From an uncultured Collinsella sp. (GTDB lineage: Bacteria; Actinomycetota; Coriobacteriia; Coriobacteriales; Coriobacteriaceae): DNA of 64,000 nt. A program made the position numbers and the translations under genes. The stretch covers positions 1 through 64,000 of the forward strand of contig UQID01000002.1 of the NCBI GenBank assembly GCA_900541045.1. The letters run 5' to 3'. The notes beneath the pieces were generated by a model. The model was not told the DNA's origin. It made no database searches and was given only the letters and a program-made list of their open reading frames with translations. Below are positions 1 through 8,715 of the stretch, piece by piece. Each line of letters begins with the position of its first letter. Positions within the stretch are counted from its first letter, which is position 1.

Positions 1-6
1 TTTTTT

Positions 7-53
7 CAAGCAGAAGACGGCATACGAGATTAGCGAGTGTCTCGTGGGCTCGG
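7..53 (+). other. Illumina Nextera i7 primer sequence (assembly contamination)
   Basis: Positions 7-30 match the 24-nt Illumina P7 flow-cell sequence. Positions 31-38 (TAGCGAGT) match the Nextera index N716 in primer orientation. Positions 39-53 (GTCTCGTGGGCTCGG) are the 3' end of the Nextera i7 PCR primer. The transposon mosaic end that should follow in a normal library molecule is absent; host-like coding sequence starts straight away. The primer therefore probably mis-primed on a genomic site resembling its own 3' end, and the read was assembled as a contig end. This stretch is not biological. Confidence 0.97.
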
Positions 54-1152
54 CGACTTCGACCACCGCGGGCTCCTCCGCCGGCTCGGCGGTGGACTTT
101 TCCTCGGTGGACACTTCGGCCTGGGCAGTCTGGCCTTGAGCCTCAGGCGCGATAACGCCGATCAGCGTCTCGTCGGCAGAGGCACCCTCAAAACCATCGA
201 TCTGTCCATCAAATGCCTCTTCCTGCTCGGGTACATCGTCAGGCGCCACCGGCTGGCCAAACTCGTCCTCGTCGTAGGAAGGTTCCTCATATTCAATGGT
301 GTTGCCGTAGTCGTTTTGCTGTTGGGCCGCGGCATACTCGGCCGCCGCGCGCGCCATTTCCTCGGCGCGACGCTTCTGCTCGCCAAAATAGGTATCGAAC
401 GGAATGTCGTCGGGGAACTCGTTTTCGCCCTGATAGGGGGCAACGTTGTCCATGACACCGAGCATGGCGGCAACAGAGGACTTGTTGCACACCGCGCCAG
501 ACGTGTAGGGAAGCACAAAACGGTTGGAGATGATATTGGCGGCGTTGGCCAGTGCCACAAGGGAGGCCAGAATCGCGACAACCCACAGTAGCACCTTGAG
601 CACGCCGGGAAGCGGCAGGATACGCAGGATGGCGACAGCCGCGGGCGCGATCGTGGCGACAGGCAGGAGCTTGGCGATGAGCGCGCGATACGGAGCGTAG
701 GGCTCGCGAGCAAGGAGCTCGGCGCGGGGGGAATCATAGTGGGCCACCACGACGACCGGGCGGTTGCGCGGAGACGCAAGCGGGCCCGAGGCCTTGTGAT
801 AGGCGATGACATTTTGACTCACTCCGGTCTTTCCCAGGCGCGAAACCACGGGATGCCCCGTGCGCTCGAGCACGTAGAGCACGGCACCGACAATGGCCAG
901 CAAGGTGCCGACCAAGCCGATACCGCCGCCGATGCCCATCAGCAGGGCGCCGACAAATGCGAGAATACCGGTAACGGCAAACGCCAACCTGCTGGGCGCG
1001 GGAGCATTAAATTCCTGCACCTCGGGGTCAAAGCCGTGGTTGTGGAAAATCTGAGCGATATCCTCGGCAGCCAGGCGCTCTTCTTCACTGCACGCCGGCG
1101 TAATGCCGGTGTTCTGCAGCAGGTGGTTAATATAGTTCTGGGTGTTCGCCAT
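54..1152 (-). CDS. M28-family-like membrane protein, 3' end missing at contig edge
   Basis: The frame starts at an ATG preceded by GGAG and runs open to the contig end, about 366 codons without a stop. Residues about 54-95 hold hydrophobic, glycine-rich membrane segments. A VVVVAHYDSPRAE stretch gives the H138-x-D140 metal motif of M28 zinc aminopeptidases, and further membrane segments follow. The second metal-ligand motif, normally like NDNASG, here reads AVCNKSSVAAML, so the aspartate is missing and the enzyme may be inactive. The tail, from about residue 260 to the contig edge, is acidic and rich in Glu and Ala. It reads divergently from the WYL genes. The family call rests on one motif; function is unknown. 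Confidence 0.7.
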
Positions 1153-1350
1153 GTGCGCTCCACATCCATAATCCGACAAATAGGCCCAATGCATGCACAT
1201 TAGAACCGTATATAGTCGAAAGTATACCCCGAGCGAGCGCAAACGACCGAATTCGGGCCATTTTAACGCCGCGAGCGGACAAGGATATAGCCTAATCTCC
1301 ATATCGGACTAAAATCATGGCAACAAACGACCTTCTCATGCGAGGATTCT

Positions 1351-2373
1351 ATGACGGCAAGCGACGCGACCGCGACAATTAAAAAGGGGGCACCCGAGCC
1401 CGGTTTCGATAAAACGGCTCAGCGCATCCTCAACCTTTTCTTTGTACTCAACAGTTCTCCCGAACCGCTGACGACCGAGCAAATCGTCCTGGATTCCGAT
1501 CTGGGATACGGCTCGGGCAATATCGACTCAGACAAGCGCAAGTTCCGCCGCGATCGTGACAAGCTGCTCGAGCGCGGCATCGTTATCAGGGAGGTTCGTG
1601 CCGCCGGAGCGCAGGAAACCGAAGAGAGCGCGTGGACAATCGACCGCGAGCACACGTTTGCCGCGGGCGGTCTCATCACCGCAGACGATGCCGACATCCT
1701 GCTCAATGCCATCGACCAGACACTCGCGGCAGGCTCATCCACCTTTGCCGCGCCACTTGCCGACATTCGCTCCAAGATTGCCTACCTCACCGGCATGTCG
1801 ACGACAGGAGAGGCACCGATCCGCCGCTCTCCCGCCGTCGATGCGGTATGGAGCGCCTTTGCCGAGCGTTGCGCGCTGCGCTTTTTGTACCAAAACGGAC
1901 GCGGCGAGCAACGCGAGCGGACCGTTTGCGTCTACGGCATGTTCGAGCGCGAGGGCACGGCATACTTCTGCGGCCTCGACAATGCCACCGACAATATCAG
2001 AACATTCCGCTGCGACCGCATCATTCGCGCCTGGAGGCCTTCGAAAGCCTACGCCATCCCTGCGGATTTCAACCTCAACGATCACTTATTCTTTGAGTTC
2101 GATTTTGCCGACCGCCCACCCGTTGCGGCTACGTTCTCGTTTGCGCGTGAAGCGCAGGCCGATATGATCAGCGGTCTCACGCGCGGACGAGGCGAACTCA
2201 TGCGCACCGAAGCAGGTTGGACATGGACCGTTGACGTGCGCGACTTTGAAGCCGCAGCCTCGTTTTGCATGGCCCATGCCATGGATGGCATGAGGCCTGT
2301 CGCCCCCGATTCTCTCGAGCGGGCGTGGAATCACCTCATCGAAAGGACGGTGCACGAGCATGCCCGTGCGTAA
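1351..2373 (+). CDS. WYL-domain transcriptional regulator (first of a pair)
   Basis: A 340-residue protein with an N-terminal winged-helix segment (about residues 20-85) and a C-terminal WYL-type module with the pattern ALRFLYQNGRGE...RTVCVYGMFEREGTAYFCGLD. WYL domains sense nucleic-acid or nucleotide ligands. The architecture resembles PafB, half of the PafBC activator of the mycobacterial DNA-damage response. The ATG follows CGAGGATT, a usable ribosome-binding site. The reading frame overlaps the next gene by 14 bases, so the pair is probably translationally coupled and acts as a heterodimer. Which genes it controls cannot be told from the sequence. The DinG-type helicase on the other strand is a candidate by position only. 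Confidence 0.8.
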   Translation: MTASDATATIKKGAPEPGFDKTAQRILNLFFVLNSSPEPLTTEQIVLDSDLGYGSGNIDSDKRKFRRDRDKLLERGIVIREVRAAGAQETEESAWTIDREHTFAAGGLITADDADILLNAIDQTLAAGSSTFAAPLADIRSKIAYLTGMSTTGEAPIRRSPAVDAVWSAFAERCALRFLYQNGRGEQRERTVCVYGMFEREGTAYFCGLDNATDNIRTFRCDRIIRAWRPSKAYAIPADFNLNDHLFFEFDFADRPPVAATFSFAREAQADMISGLTRGRGELMRTEAGWTWTVDVRDFEAAASFCMAHAMDGMRPVAPDSLERAWNHLIERTVHEHARA

Positions 2374-3277
2374 ACTCACCAGCGAGCAAAGACTCTCGTT
2401 CGCCATCGACATCATGGAGGCCCTCTACGCCGCCGGCGAGAACGGCATGACACGAGACGAGCTTTGCAGCCGCTTTGATATCACGGGAGCATCGCTCGAC
2501 GAGATTCTCGAGATTGTCTCGACACTTGCGGACCGAGAATCGGGCGCACGTATTATCTGCGAACGCCGCGGCGAGTGCGTGGTCCTCACCGGTGATGCGG
2601 GGCGCGTGCTACCGCTGCGTCTGAGTGCCGCCGAGGGCGCTGTGCTCAACCATGAACTTGAATCACTGGGGATCGAACCCCAAGCGGCGGCTCGAATACG
2701 GCGCGCCCTTCTTCCCAAAGAGCTCGGCTACAACCAGCGCGTCTTTGACACCGTCGCCCACGGATCGCACTGGCAGCAGCTGAACTGCGCCATTCGGGAC
2801 GGCGTTCGCTGCCGCATCTCGTATCGCTCGATGGATGACACACAAGCGCGCGAGCGTTTGGTCGACCCCTTGCGCATCACAACAAACGGCGACCAAACGT
2901 ATCTGATTGCCTGGGATGTCGCGGTCGACGAGCAGCGTACCTATCGTATGGATAAAATCGAGAGCCTGACCTTGACCGACGACTCCGTCGTGCGCCATGC
3001 ACCGGAGCCCGCAACCCTCCACGACTCCCTCGCCCAGGCGGAGCGGAGTGCGAAGCTTCTCGTGCCGCGCGCCTTGGCAGAGCGCCTAGACTGGCCCGGC
3101 GTCATGTCGATTGAACCCAATGGAGCGGACAGCTCAACAGTAAATGTGCGCTACGGCTCCGAGCGCTGGCTGTTTAGCCAGGTAATCGCAGCGGGCGGGG
3201 CCATCCGCATCTTGGATGACCCCGCCCTGTCAGAGCGTCTGTGCAATATGGCAAAATCCCTCGTCTGTCCGCTTTAG
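2360..3277 (+). CDS. WYL-domain transcriptional regulator (second of a pair)
   Basis: A 305-residue protein of the same build as its upstream neighbour. It has an N-terminal helix-turn-helix (about residues 5-60), a middle linker, and a WYL core around RCRISYRSMDD...ERLVDPLRITTNGDQTYLIAWD, followed by YRMDKIESL and a C-terminal WCX-like segment. It corresponds to the PafC partner in a PafBC-like pair. Its ATG lies inside the end of the upstream gene. Its stop codon overlaps the stop of the convergent helicase gene by a few bases, leaving no room for a terminator between them. Confidence 0.8.
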   Translation: MPVRKLTSEQRLSFAIDIMEALYAAGENGMTRDELCSRFDITGASLDEILEIVSTLADRESGARIICERRGECVVLTGDAGRVLPLRLSAAEGAVLNHELESLGIEPQAAARIRRALLPKELGYNQRVFDTVAHGSHWQQLNCAIRDGVRCRISYRSMDDTQARERLVDPLRITTNGDQTYLIAWDVAVDEQRTYRMDKIESLTLTDDSVVRHAPEPATLHDSLAQAERSAKLLVPRALAERLDWPGVMSIEPNGADSSTVNVRYGSERWLFSQVIAAGGAIRILDDPALSERLCNMAKSLVCPL

Positions 3278-6168
3278 CGGCGCCGCTCGTGGCGTGCGCG
3301 CCACAGCTGTAGATAGTGCCCGATTTGTGCCGACTCGATGCGCTGATAGGAGCTCGTGGGCAGCGACGCTAAGAATTTCTTGCCGTAGCCCTTCGTCACC
3401 AGGCGCGGGTCGGCCAAGATGAGCACGCCGCAATCGGTCGATGAACGAATGAGGCGACCGGCTGCCTGCTTGACCTCGAGCACGGCCTCGGGCAGCGAAT
3501 AGCGCGCCCAAGCGCGGTCTTCACGCAGATTGCGCTCGCATGAGAGCGGGTCTGTGGGGCTCGAGAACGGCAGCTTGGGGATGATGACGCAGCGCAGCGT
3601 CTCGCCGCTGGCGTCGAACCCTTCCCAAAAGGCCTTAAGCGCAAAGAGCGACGAGGTCGGTTCGTTGATAAAGCGATCGCGCAGACGGCGAGGAGACGAG
3701 TTGCGCTGCTGGCAGTTGAGCTCCAGACCCGCACGAGCCATCTTGGGCTCGACACGGGCGTACAGTTCCTCCATGTCACGCCTGTTGGTGAACAGCGTGA
3801 GCACCGAACCGCCCATGGCAAGATGAGCGTCGACCAGCACACGCTCGAGCGCCGAAAGGTAGCTCTCACGATCGCGCGGATCGGGGATATCCCCAGCCAC
3901 GACCACGGCCATATTCGAATCGAAGTCGTAGCTCGAATCCAAGTGCAGCGACGATGATGTCGAGGCACCGATGCGATCGAGGCCGACGGCATGGTTAAAG
4001 TGCTCAAAGCTCTTGGAAACCGTCATGGTCGCCGATGCAAAGATAGCCGTGTGGACCTCGGGCAGCCACTCGGTTGCCAAGGCCTCACCGATATCGATGC
4101 GCTCCGCGGTCATCGACTCGCCGCCGGCGCGCAATCTGCGATTGACTTGCAGCGAGTACACGTAGTGTTCGTCGGTACCGTCAATGATGAGTTTGAGGTT
4201 CTCGGCCAACTCGTGTAGGCGGCGCGAGATATCACCCAGGTCGACAACAACCTCGGGCTTGTCGGCGGCAACGGCTTGTACCAGCGCGTCGACGCTCTTG
4301 TCAGCTTGTTCCAATGCGTCGATGGCAGTGTAGGCCGACTGTAAGAAATCATGCCAGTCGTCAGATTCGCGCAGCTCGGGGCCAATCCATAGGTTCGCAT
4401 TGTCATAGCCCCCGCGGGCACGGCGGCCAAGCTCGCGAACGCCGTCAAACACATCGGCAATCGCCATGCTCGCACGTACAACCGTCGACGTCGCCTTGGC
4501 GGTAAGACCCAGGTAAAGCGTAGAGCCCTCCGAGGTTGCCAAATCGCGGGAAACCTGGCTCAGCGCACCGGCGCTCGAGCCACCCAGGCGCTCAAACAGA
4601 ACGCGCGACTCATCCGCCGACACCACGCGCGCCCATTGACGGCGCGCCTCGCGCTCGATGGAGTGGGCCTCATCGATCACCCAGTGACGAATCGGAGGCA
4701 AGATTCTGCCCTCGGCCGCAACGTTGCGGAACAGCAGGGAATGGTTGGTGACCACCACATCGGCATGCGCCGCGCGACGGCGGGCGCCGTGGACCAGGCA
4801 TTTATCGGGGAAGAACGGGCATAGGCGACGGGCGCACTCGCGCGACGCCGTCGTAAAGTCGGGACGGTTGACGCTGCGCCAGCGAATGCCGAGCGAGTCG
4901 AGGTCGCCATCGGCCGACTGACACACGTACGCCATGATGACCGCGACTGCCGTAAGCGTATCGGCAGGATCACGCTTAGTCGTAATTTCGACTTGGCCGC
5001 GGCTCATGCGCTCAAGCTTACGCAAGCATGGATAGTGGTCATAGCCCTTGAGGGCGCAAAACGATAGGCCTCCGTCCAGCTGCTCGGCAAGTTTGGGCAG
5101 CTCATGATACATGAGCTGGTCGGCAAGATTATTCGATTTAGTCGCGATACCAACCGTGATATTGTTGCGGCGCGCGGCCTCGGCAAAAGGCACCAGATAG
5201 GCCATCGATTTGCCGACGCCCGTCCCCGCCTCAATCACGCGATGCGTTCCCGTAACGAGCGCGTCACGGACCTCGAGCGCCATCGCGATCTGCTCATCGC
5301 GCGGCTCGTACGTGGGATACATGCGATTAACCAGACCGCCCGGGGCATAGTCCGCCTCGATTTCCTCGCGGCTCGGCATCTTAAGGACCGGCAGCTCGTC
5401 CGCATCAACGCGGTCATCGGCCCGATCGGCCTTGAGTACGTCGGCGCGGGCGGCGCTGAGAGAGAAGATGGAACCGGGGTTCTGTCCCGCCAAGAATGAG
5501 AAGATGGGACGATAGGACCAGGGTACATCGGGGTGCATGTCGGCCAGACGCGCCATTAAGCCCTGAGGCAAGTCGGTGAGCGCCACGAGCAGCACGCGCC
5601 ACACACCACACAGGGCGTCGACATCGGCGTTGGCGCGGTGCGACACCGAGTCGCAGCCAAACAGGTCGGCCATGAAAGACAGCTTATGCGAGGCCAGGCG
5701 CGGAAGTGCGATGCGCGACAGTGCCAGCGAATCGATCCAGATGTCGCTGACGTTGACACCGCCCTTAACCGACTCGATAAACGAACGGTCGAAGGTGGCG
5801 TTATGCGCAATCACCGGGCAGCCGCCGACAAAATCGGCGAGAGCGGCCACGGCCTCGACGGCCGATGGGGCATCCACCACATCGGCGTTTGTAATGCTCG
5901 TGAGTTCGGTAATCTCGGCGGGAATCAGCTGCTTGGGATGCACGAAGGTATCAAACCGGTCGACAACCTCGCGGCCCGAAAGGCGGGCAGCCGATATCTC
6001 GATAAGCTCGTTGTCCTGCAACGAAAGACCCGTGGTCTCGGTATCGAGGACGATAACATCTTCCTCGATGAGACCAAACGATTGGGTTTTGGCGCGTTCG
6101 GCAAGCGTGGCATAGGAATCGATGACAAACTGCGGCGTTCCCGACGAAACAGCGTCCTCGATTAGCAT
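3274..6168 (-). CDS. dinG: DnaQ-like exonuclease / DinG-type helicase fusion
   Basis: A 964-residue two-part protein. Residues 38-190 form a DEDDh 3'-5' exonuclease: D42-x-E44 in LDTETTG, D127 in AHNATFD, and H177/D182 in SHRANADVD. After a linker comes an XPD/DinG superfamily-2 helicase with Walker A GTGVGKS (K320) and DEAH box 499-502. Cysteines 381, 445, 450 and 457 have the spacing of an XPD-type Fe-S cluster. The C-terminal half holds motifs VLTLFTNRRDME and QAAGRLIRS. Members with this exonuclease are common in Gram-positives, but many of those lack the cluster. Likely role: repair or R-loop/D-loop processing. It overlaps ddl by 7 bases. Confidence 0.9.
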   Translation of the reverse strand: MLIEDAVSSGTPQFVIDSYATLAERAKTQSFGLIEEDVIVLDTETTGLSLQDNELIEISAARLSGREVVDRFDTFVHPKQLIPAEITELTSITNADVVDAPSAVEAVAALADFVGGCPVIAHNATFDRSFIESVKGGVNVSDIWIDSLALSRIALPRLASHKLSFMADLFGCDSVSHRANADVDALCGVWRVLLVALTDLPQGLMARLADMHPDVPWSYRPIFSFLAGQNPGSIFSLSAARADVLKADRADDRVDADELPVLKMPSREEIEADYAPGGLVNRMYPTYEPRDEQIAMALEVRDALVTGTHRVIEAGTGVGKSMAYLVPFAEAARRNNITVGIATKSNNLADQLMYHELPKLAEQLDGGLSFCALKGYDHYPCLRKLERMSRGQVEITTKRDPADTLTAVAVIMAYVCQSADGDLDSLGIRWRSVNRPDFTTASRECARRLCPFFPDKCLVHGARRRAAHADVVVTNHSLLFRNVAAEGRILPPIRHWVIDEAHSIEREARRQWARVVSADESRVLFERLGGSSAGALSQVSRDLATSEGSTLYLGLTAKATSTVVRASMAIADVFDGVRELGRRARGGYDNANLWIGPELRESDDWHDFLQSAYTAIDALEQADKSVDALVQAVAADKPEVVVDLGDISRRLHELAENLKLIIDGTDEHYVYSLQVNRRLRAGGESMTAERIDIGEALATEWLPEVHTAIFASATMTVSKSFEHFNHAVGLDRIGASTSSSLHLDSSYDFDSNMAVVVAGDIPDPRDRESYLSALERVLVDAHLAMGGSVLTLFTNRRDMEELYARVEPKMARAGLELNCQQRNSSPRRLRDRFINEPTSSLFALKAFWEGFDASGETLRCVIIPKLPFSSPTDPLSCERNLREDRAWARYSLPEAVLEVKQAAGRLIRSSTDCGVLILADPRLVTKGYGKKFLASLPTSSYQRIESAQIGHYLQLWRARHERRR

Positions 6169-7127
6169 GCAATGCCCGCTCGACGAAGGCCCATACGAAT
6201 CAGACTGTCACAGACCTGCGGGAACGTCATGTCATCGGTGTGGCGAATCTCATCCGGATACAGCGACGTGTCGGTCATGCCGGGAATGGTATTGGTCTCG
6301 AGGATAACGGGGCCGTCCTCGCTCACGATAAAGTCGCTGCGCGAGATACCCAGGCAACCGAGGGCCTTATGGGCAGCGCAGGCGAGCTCCTGGGCACGAG
6401 CGTAGTTCTCGGGTGAAATCTGCGCCGGAATGCGATGGATGTCCGTAGGGTCGACATACTTCACGTCCAGATCGTAGAACTCGCAGTCCTCGGGCTTACG
6501 AATCTCGACAATCGGCAGAGCGCGCACGTCATCTTCGCCGTATACACCGACGGTAATCTCGGTACCCTCGATGCACTTCTCGACCAGCACTTTGTCGCCG
6601 TACTCAAACGCCTTAGCGATTGCCGCGGGTAGCTCGGAGGGCTCATGGACCAGGGAAATGCCATAGCTGGAGCCGTTAACGGCCGGCTTTACAAAGCAGC
6701 GCTCGCCACAAACCTTGACGATATGATCGATATCGACTTCATCGCCCACCTCGAGCGCAATGCCGGGGGCAATGGGAATGCCCGCCTTGGCGTACAGGAG
6801 CTTAGAGACCTCCTTGTCGGCACCGCAGGCGCTGGCAAGCACGCCCGAGGCCGTGTAGGGGATACCCAGGGTCTCCATGGCGCCCTGCATGGCACCATCT
6901 TCGCCGCCGGCACCGTGCATGGCGATAAACGCCACGTCGAAGCCGCCGGTCGCCATGGTTACCATAAAATCATCGGCAGCCGTGTCGAGCAGCTCCACCG
7001 AAGTGTAGCCAGCCTCCTTCAAGGCCACCACGACGTTCTTTCCCGAATTGAGCGAAATCTCGCGCTCAGCGGAATGACCGCCCGCCAAGACCGCTACGTG
7101 CATGTTCTCTAGGCTTTTACCCGGCAT
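6162..7127 (-). CDS. ddl: D-alanine--D-alanine ligase
   Basis: An ATP-grasp enzyme of 321 residues joining two D-alanines for the peptidoglycan stem peptide. The N-terminal domain carries LAGGHSAEREISL, the typical Ddl opening. FVKPAVNGSSYGISLV and the VLVEKCIEGTEITVGV segment are ATP-grasp elements. SDFIVSEDGPVILETNTIPGMTDTSLYP gives the C-terminal metal and D-Ala binding residues. The ATG is preceded by a strong AGAGGAGG seven bases upstream. The gene overlaps the downstream helicase, so the two are co-transcribed, although their functions are unrelated. The length matches the family. Confidence 0.95.
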   Translation of the reverse strand: MPGKSLENMHVAVLAGGHSAEREISLNSGKNVVVALKEAGYTSVELLDTAADDFMVTMATGGFDVAFIAMHGAGGEDGAMQGAMETLGIPYTASGVLASACGADKEVSKLLYAKAGIPIAPGIALEVGDEVDIDHIVKVCGERCFVKPAVNGSSYGISLVHEPSELPAAIAKAFEYGDKVLVEKCIEGTEITVGVYGEDDVRALPIVEIRKPEDCEFYDLDVKYVDPTDIHRIPAQISPENYARAQELACAAHKALGCLGISRSDFIVSEDGPVILETNTIPGMTDTSLYPDEIRHTDDMTFPQVCDSLIRMGLRRAGIAC

Positions 7128-7212
7128 GGGCAGACTCCTCCTCTAAAATTTCTGCAGCTGATACCATATTGTAGCGATACCCTCTACGTTTCCCCAAAAT
7201 CGAAAGGCTTCC

Positions 7213-8265
7213 ATGAATCCCAGGACTAAATCTCAGGACATTCGCGACTTGAGCCAAAACGATATTCGCGAGCTCGTGGCAGAACTCGGCCAGCCCGCCT
7301 TCCGCGCCAAGCAACTCATCGAATGGGTCTTTGAGAAGAACGTTTGTTCGTTTGACGATATGACCAACCTTCCCAAGGCTTTCCGCGAGCAGCTTAAAGA
7401 GGCTTTTGCCTTTGACACGCCGACTGAACTCATCAAGCAGGTATCCAAAGATGGCTCTCGTAAGTATCTGCTTGAGTACCACGACGGCATTTCCGTCGAA
7501 ACCGTAGGCATGCCCCGTCGTAACAAGCTTTCCGTCTGCGTTTCCACCCAGGCAGGCTGCGGCATGGGCTGTGCTTTTTGTGCTACCGGCCTCAACGGCC
7601 TCAAGCGCTCGCTGACCGCCCAAGAGATCGTTGACCAGGTACTTCATGTCTCCAACGACTTTGGCGAGCGTGCCACAAGCGTCGTTTTCATGGGTCAGGG
7701 CGAGCCCTTTGCTAACTATGACGAGGTTCTCAAGGCACTGCGCATCCTTAACGATCCCGACGGTATCGGTATTGGAGCCCGCCACCTTACTGTCTCTACC
7801 AGCGGCGTTATTCCCGGTATTCGCAAGTTTGCCGACATCCCCGAGCAGTTCACGCTTGCCGTTTCCTTGCACTCCGCTATCCAGTCCACGCGCAACAAGC
7901 TTATGCCTGGCGTCAAGAAGTACACGCTCCTGCGCCTTCATGAGGCACTGCAGCTCTACACCGAAAAGACGGGCCGCCGCCCAACCTATGAGTACGCCAT
8001 GATCGAAGGCGTCAACGATACGAATCCCGAGATGCAGGCGCTCTGCGACTTCTGCGAGGGAACGCTGTGCCACGTTAACCTGATTCAGCTTAACGACATC
8101 GAGGGCAGCCCGCTCAAGCCGTCGCCGATTCATAAGGTTGAGGATCTTCAGCGCCGCCTTGAGTCTCGTGGCATCGAGACCACGATCCGTAATTCTCGCG
8201 GCAATGATATTGACGCCGCCTGCGGACAGCTGAAGCAGCGCTTCAAAGTTCAGAAGAACGCATAG
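7213..8265 (+). CDS. rlmN: Dual-specificity 23S rRNA A2503 / tRNA A37 C2-methyltransferase RlmN
   Basis: A radical-SAM enzyme of 350 residues that methylates C2 of A2503 in 23S rRNA, and A37 in some tRNAs. It carries the CxxxCxxC cluster motif as CGMGCAFC after STQAG, then GLNGLKRSLTAQEIVDQV, VVFMGQGEPFANYDEV and LTVSTSGVIPGIRKF. The C-terminal end NSRGNDIDAACGQL supplies the second, methyl-carrying cysteine of the RlmN mechanism. Cfr-type resistance methyltransferases are related, but the sequence fits the housekeeping RlmN. It diverges from ddl across a short 85-base gap and ends at a clear terminator. Confidence 0.96.
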   Translation: MNPRTKSQDIRDLSQNDIRELVAELGQPAFRAKQLIEWVFEKNVCSFDDMTNLPKAFREQLKEAFAFDTPTELIKQVSKDGSRKYLLEYHDGISVETVGMPRRNKLSVCVSTQAGCGMGCAFCATGLNGLKRSLTAQEIVDQVLHVSNDFGERATSVVFMGQGEPFANYDEVLKALRILNDPDGIGIGARHLTVSTSGVIPGIRKFADIPEQFTLAVSLHSAIQSTRNKLMPGVKKYTLLRLHEALQLYTEKTGRRPTYEYAMIEGVNDTNPEMQALCDFCEGTLCHVNLIQLNDIEGSPLKPSPIHKVEDLQRRLESRGIETTIRNSRGNDIDAACGQLKQRFKVQKNA

Positions 8266-8283
8266 GGGAGTCGCACCCCAAAA

Positions 8284-8299
8284 CGTTTCATGTGAAACA
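8284..8299. promoter_or_regulatory. Degenerate parS-like site
   Basis: CGTTTCATGTGAAACA matches the parS consensus TGTTTCACGTGAAACA at 14 of 16 positions and keeps most of the dyad. It lies between the rlmN stop and its terminator, about 2 kb from the three perfect sites. ParB may bind it weakly. Confidence 0.6.
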
Positions 8300-8302
8300 T
8301 CG

Positions 8303-8346
8303 AACAGCCCCGGTTGTAGATAATGCAACCGGGGCTGTTTCATTTT
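8303..8346 (+). terminator. Terminator after rlmN
   Basis: A perfect stem of CAGCCCCGGTTG with CAACCGGGGCTG, nine-base loop, followed by TTTCATTTTTTT. Confidence 0.9.
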
Positions 8347-8387
8347 TTTATACTATTGGATTTGATTTACGCAAGCATAGTTTTATT

Positions 8388-8433
8388 GCCAAAATAAGGG
8401 GTCCTTGTCTCACAAATCAGACAAGGACCCCTT
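8388..8433 (-). terminator. Terminator of the minus-strand par operon
   Basis: A 15-bp perfect stem (arms 8396-8410 and 8419-8433, loop CACAAATC) lies just past the 3' end of the small membrane gene. On the minus strand it is followed by the T-rich TATTTTGG. Confidence 0.8.
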
Positions 8434-8460
8434 CAAAACAGGCAAGTAATTGTTAGGTAC

Positions 8461-8715
8461 CTAATAACCAACATTTTCCCATTGATGGTTAACCCAGTCT
8501 TGGTTAATCTTGGGATTCTTAGTCACCTGAGCAGTACGCATAGCAACATCTTCGGTCATCACATCCATTTTCTTCTTGGATGTATCGACGATATCCTGAG
8601 CTCCGCGCAACAGTCGACCACGCAGTTCATCATCTGTCGCAAGCTTATAGCCTGCAAAAGCACCAGCAGCGACAGTGGTTGCCAACGCAATGGCCGCGAG
8701 AACCTTATTCTTCAT
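8461..8715 (-). CDS. Small membrane-anchored protein coupled to parB
   Basis: An 84-residue protein with one N-terminal hydrophobic helix (about residues 5-23, AAIALATTVAAGAFAGYKLA) and then a charged helical tail with DDELRGRLLRGAQDIVDTSKKK. The layout resembles YtxH-type envelope proteins, but no family can be named with certainty. Its ATG lies 11 bases inside the end of parB, so translation is probably coupled. As the last gene of the par operon it could link segregation to the membrane, but that is only a guess from position. Confidence 0.75.
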   Translation of the reverse strand: MKNKVLAAIALATTVAAGAFAGYKLATDDELRGRLLRGAQDIVDTSKKKMDVMTEDVAMRTAQVTKNPKINQDWVNHQWENVGY

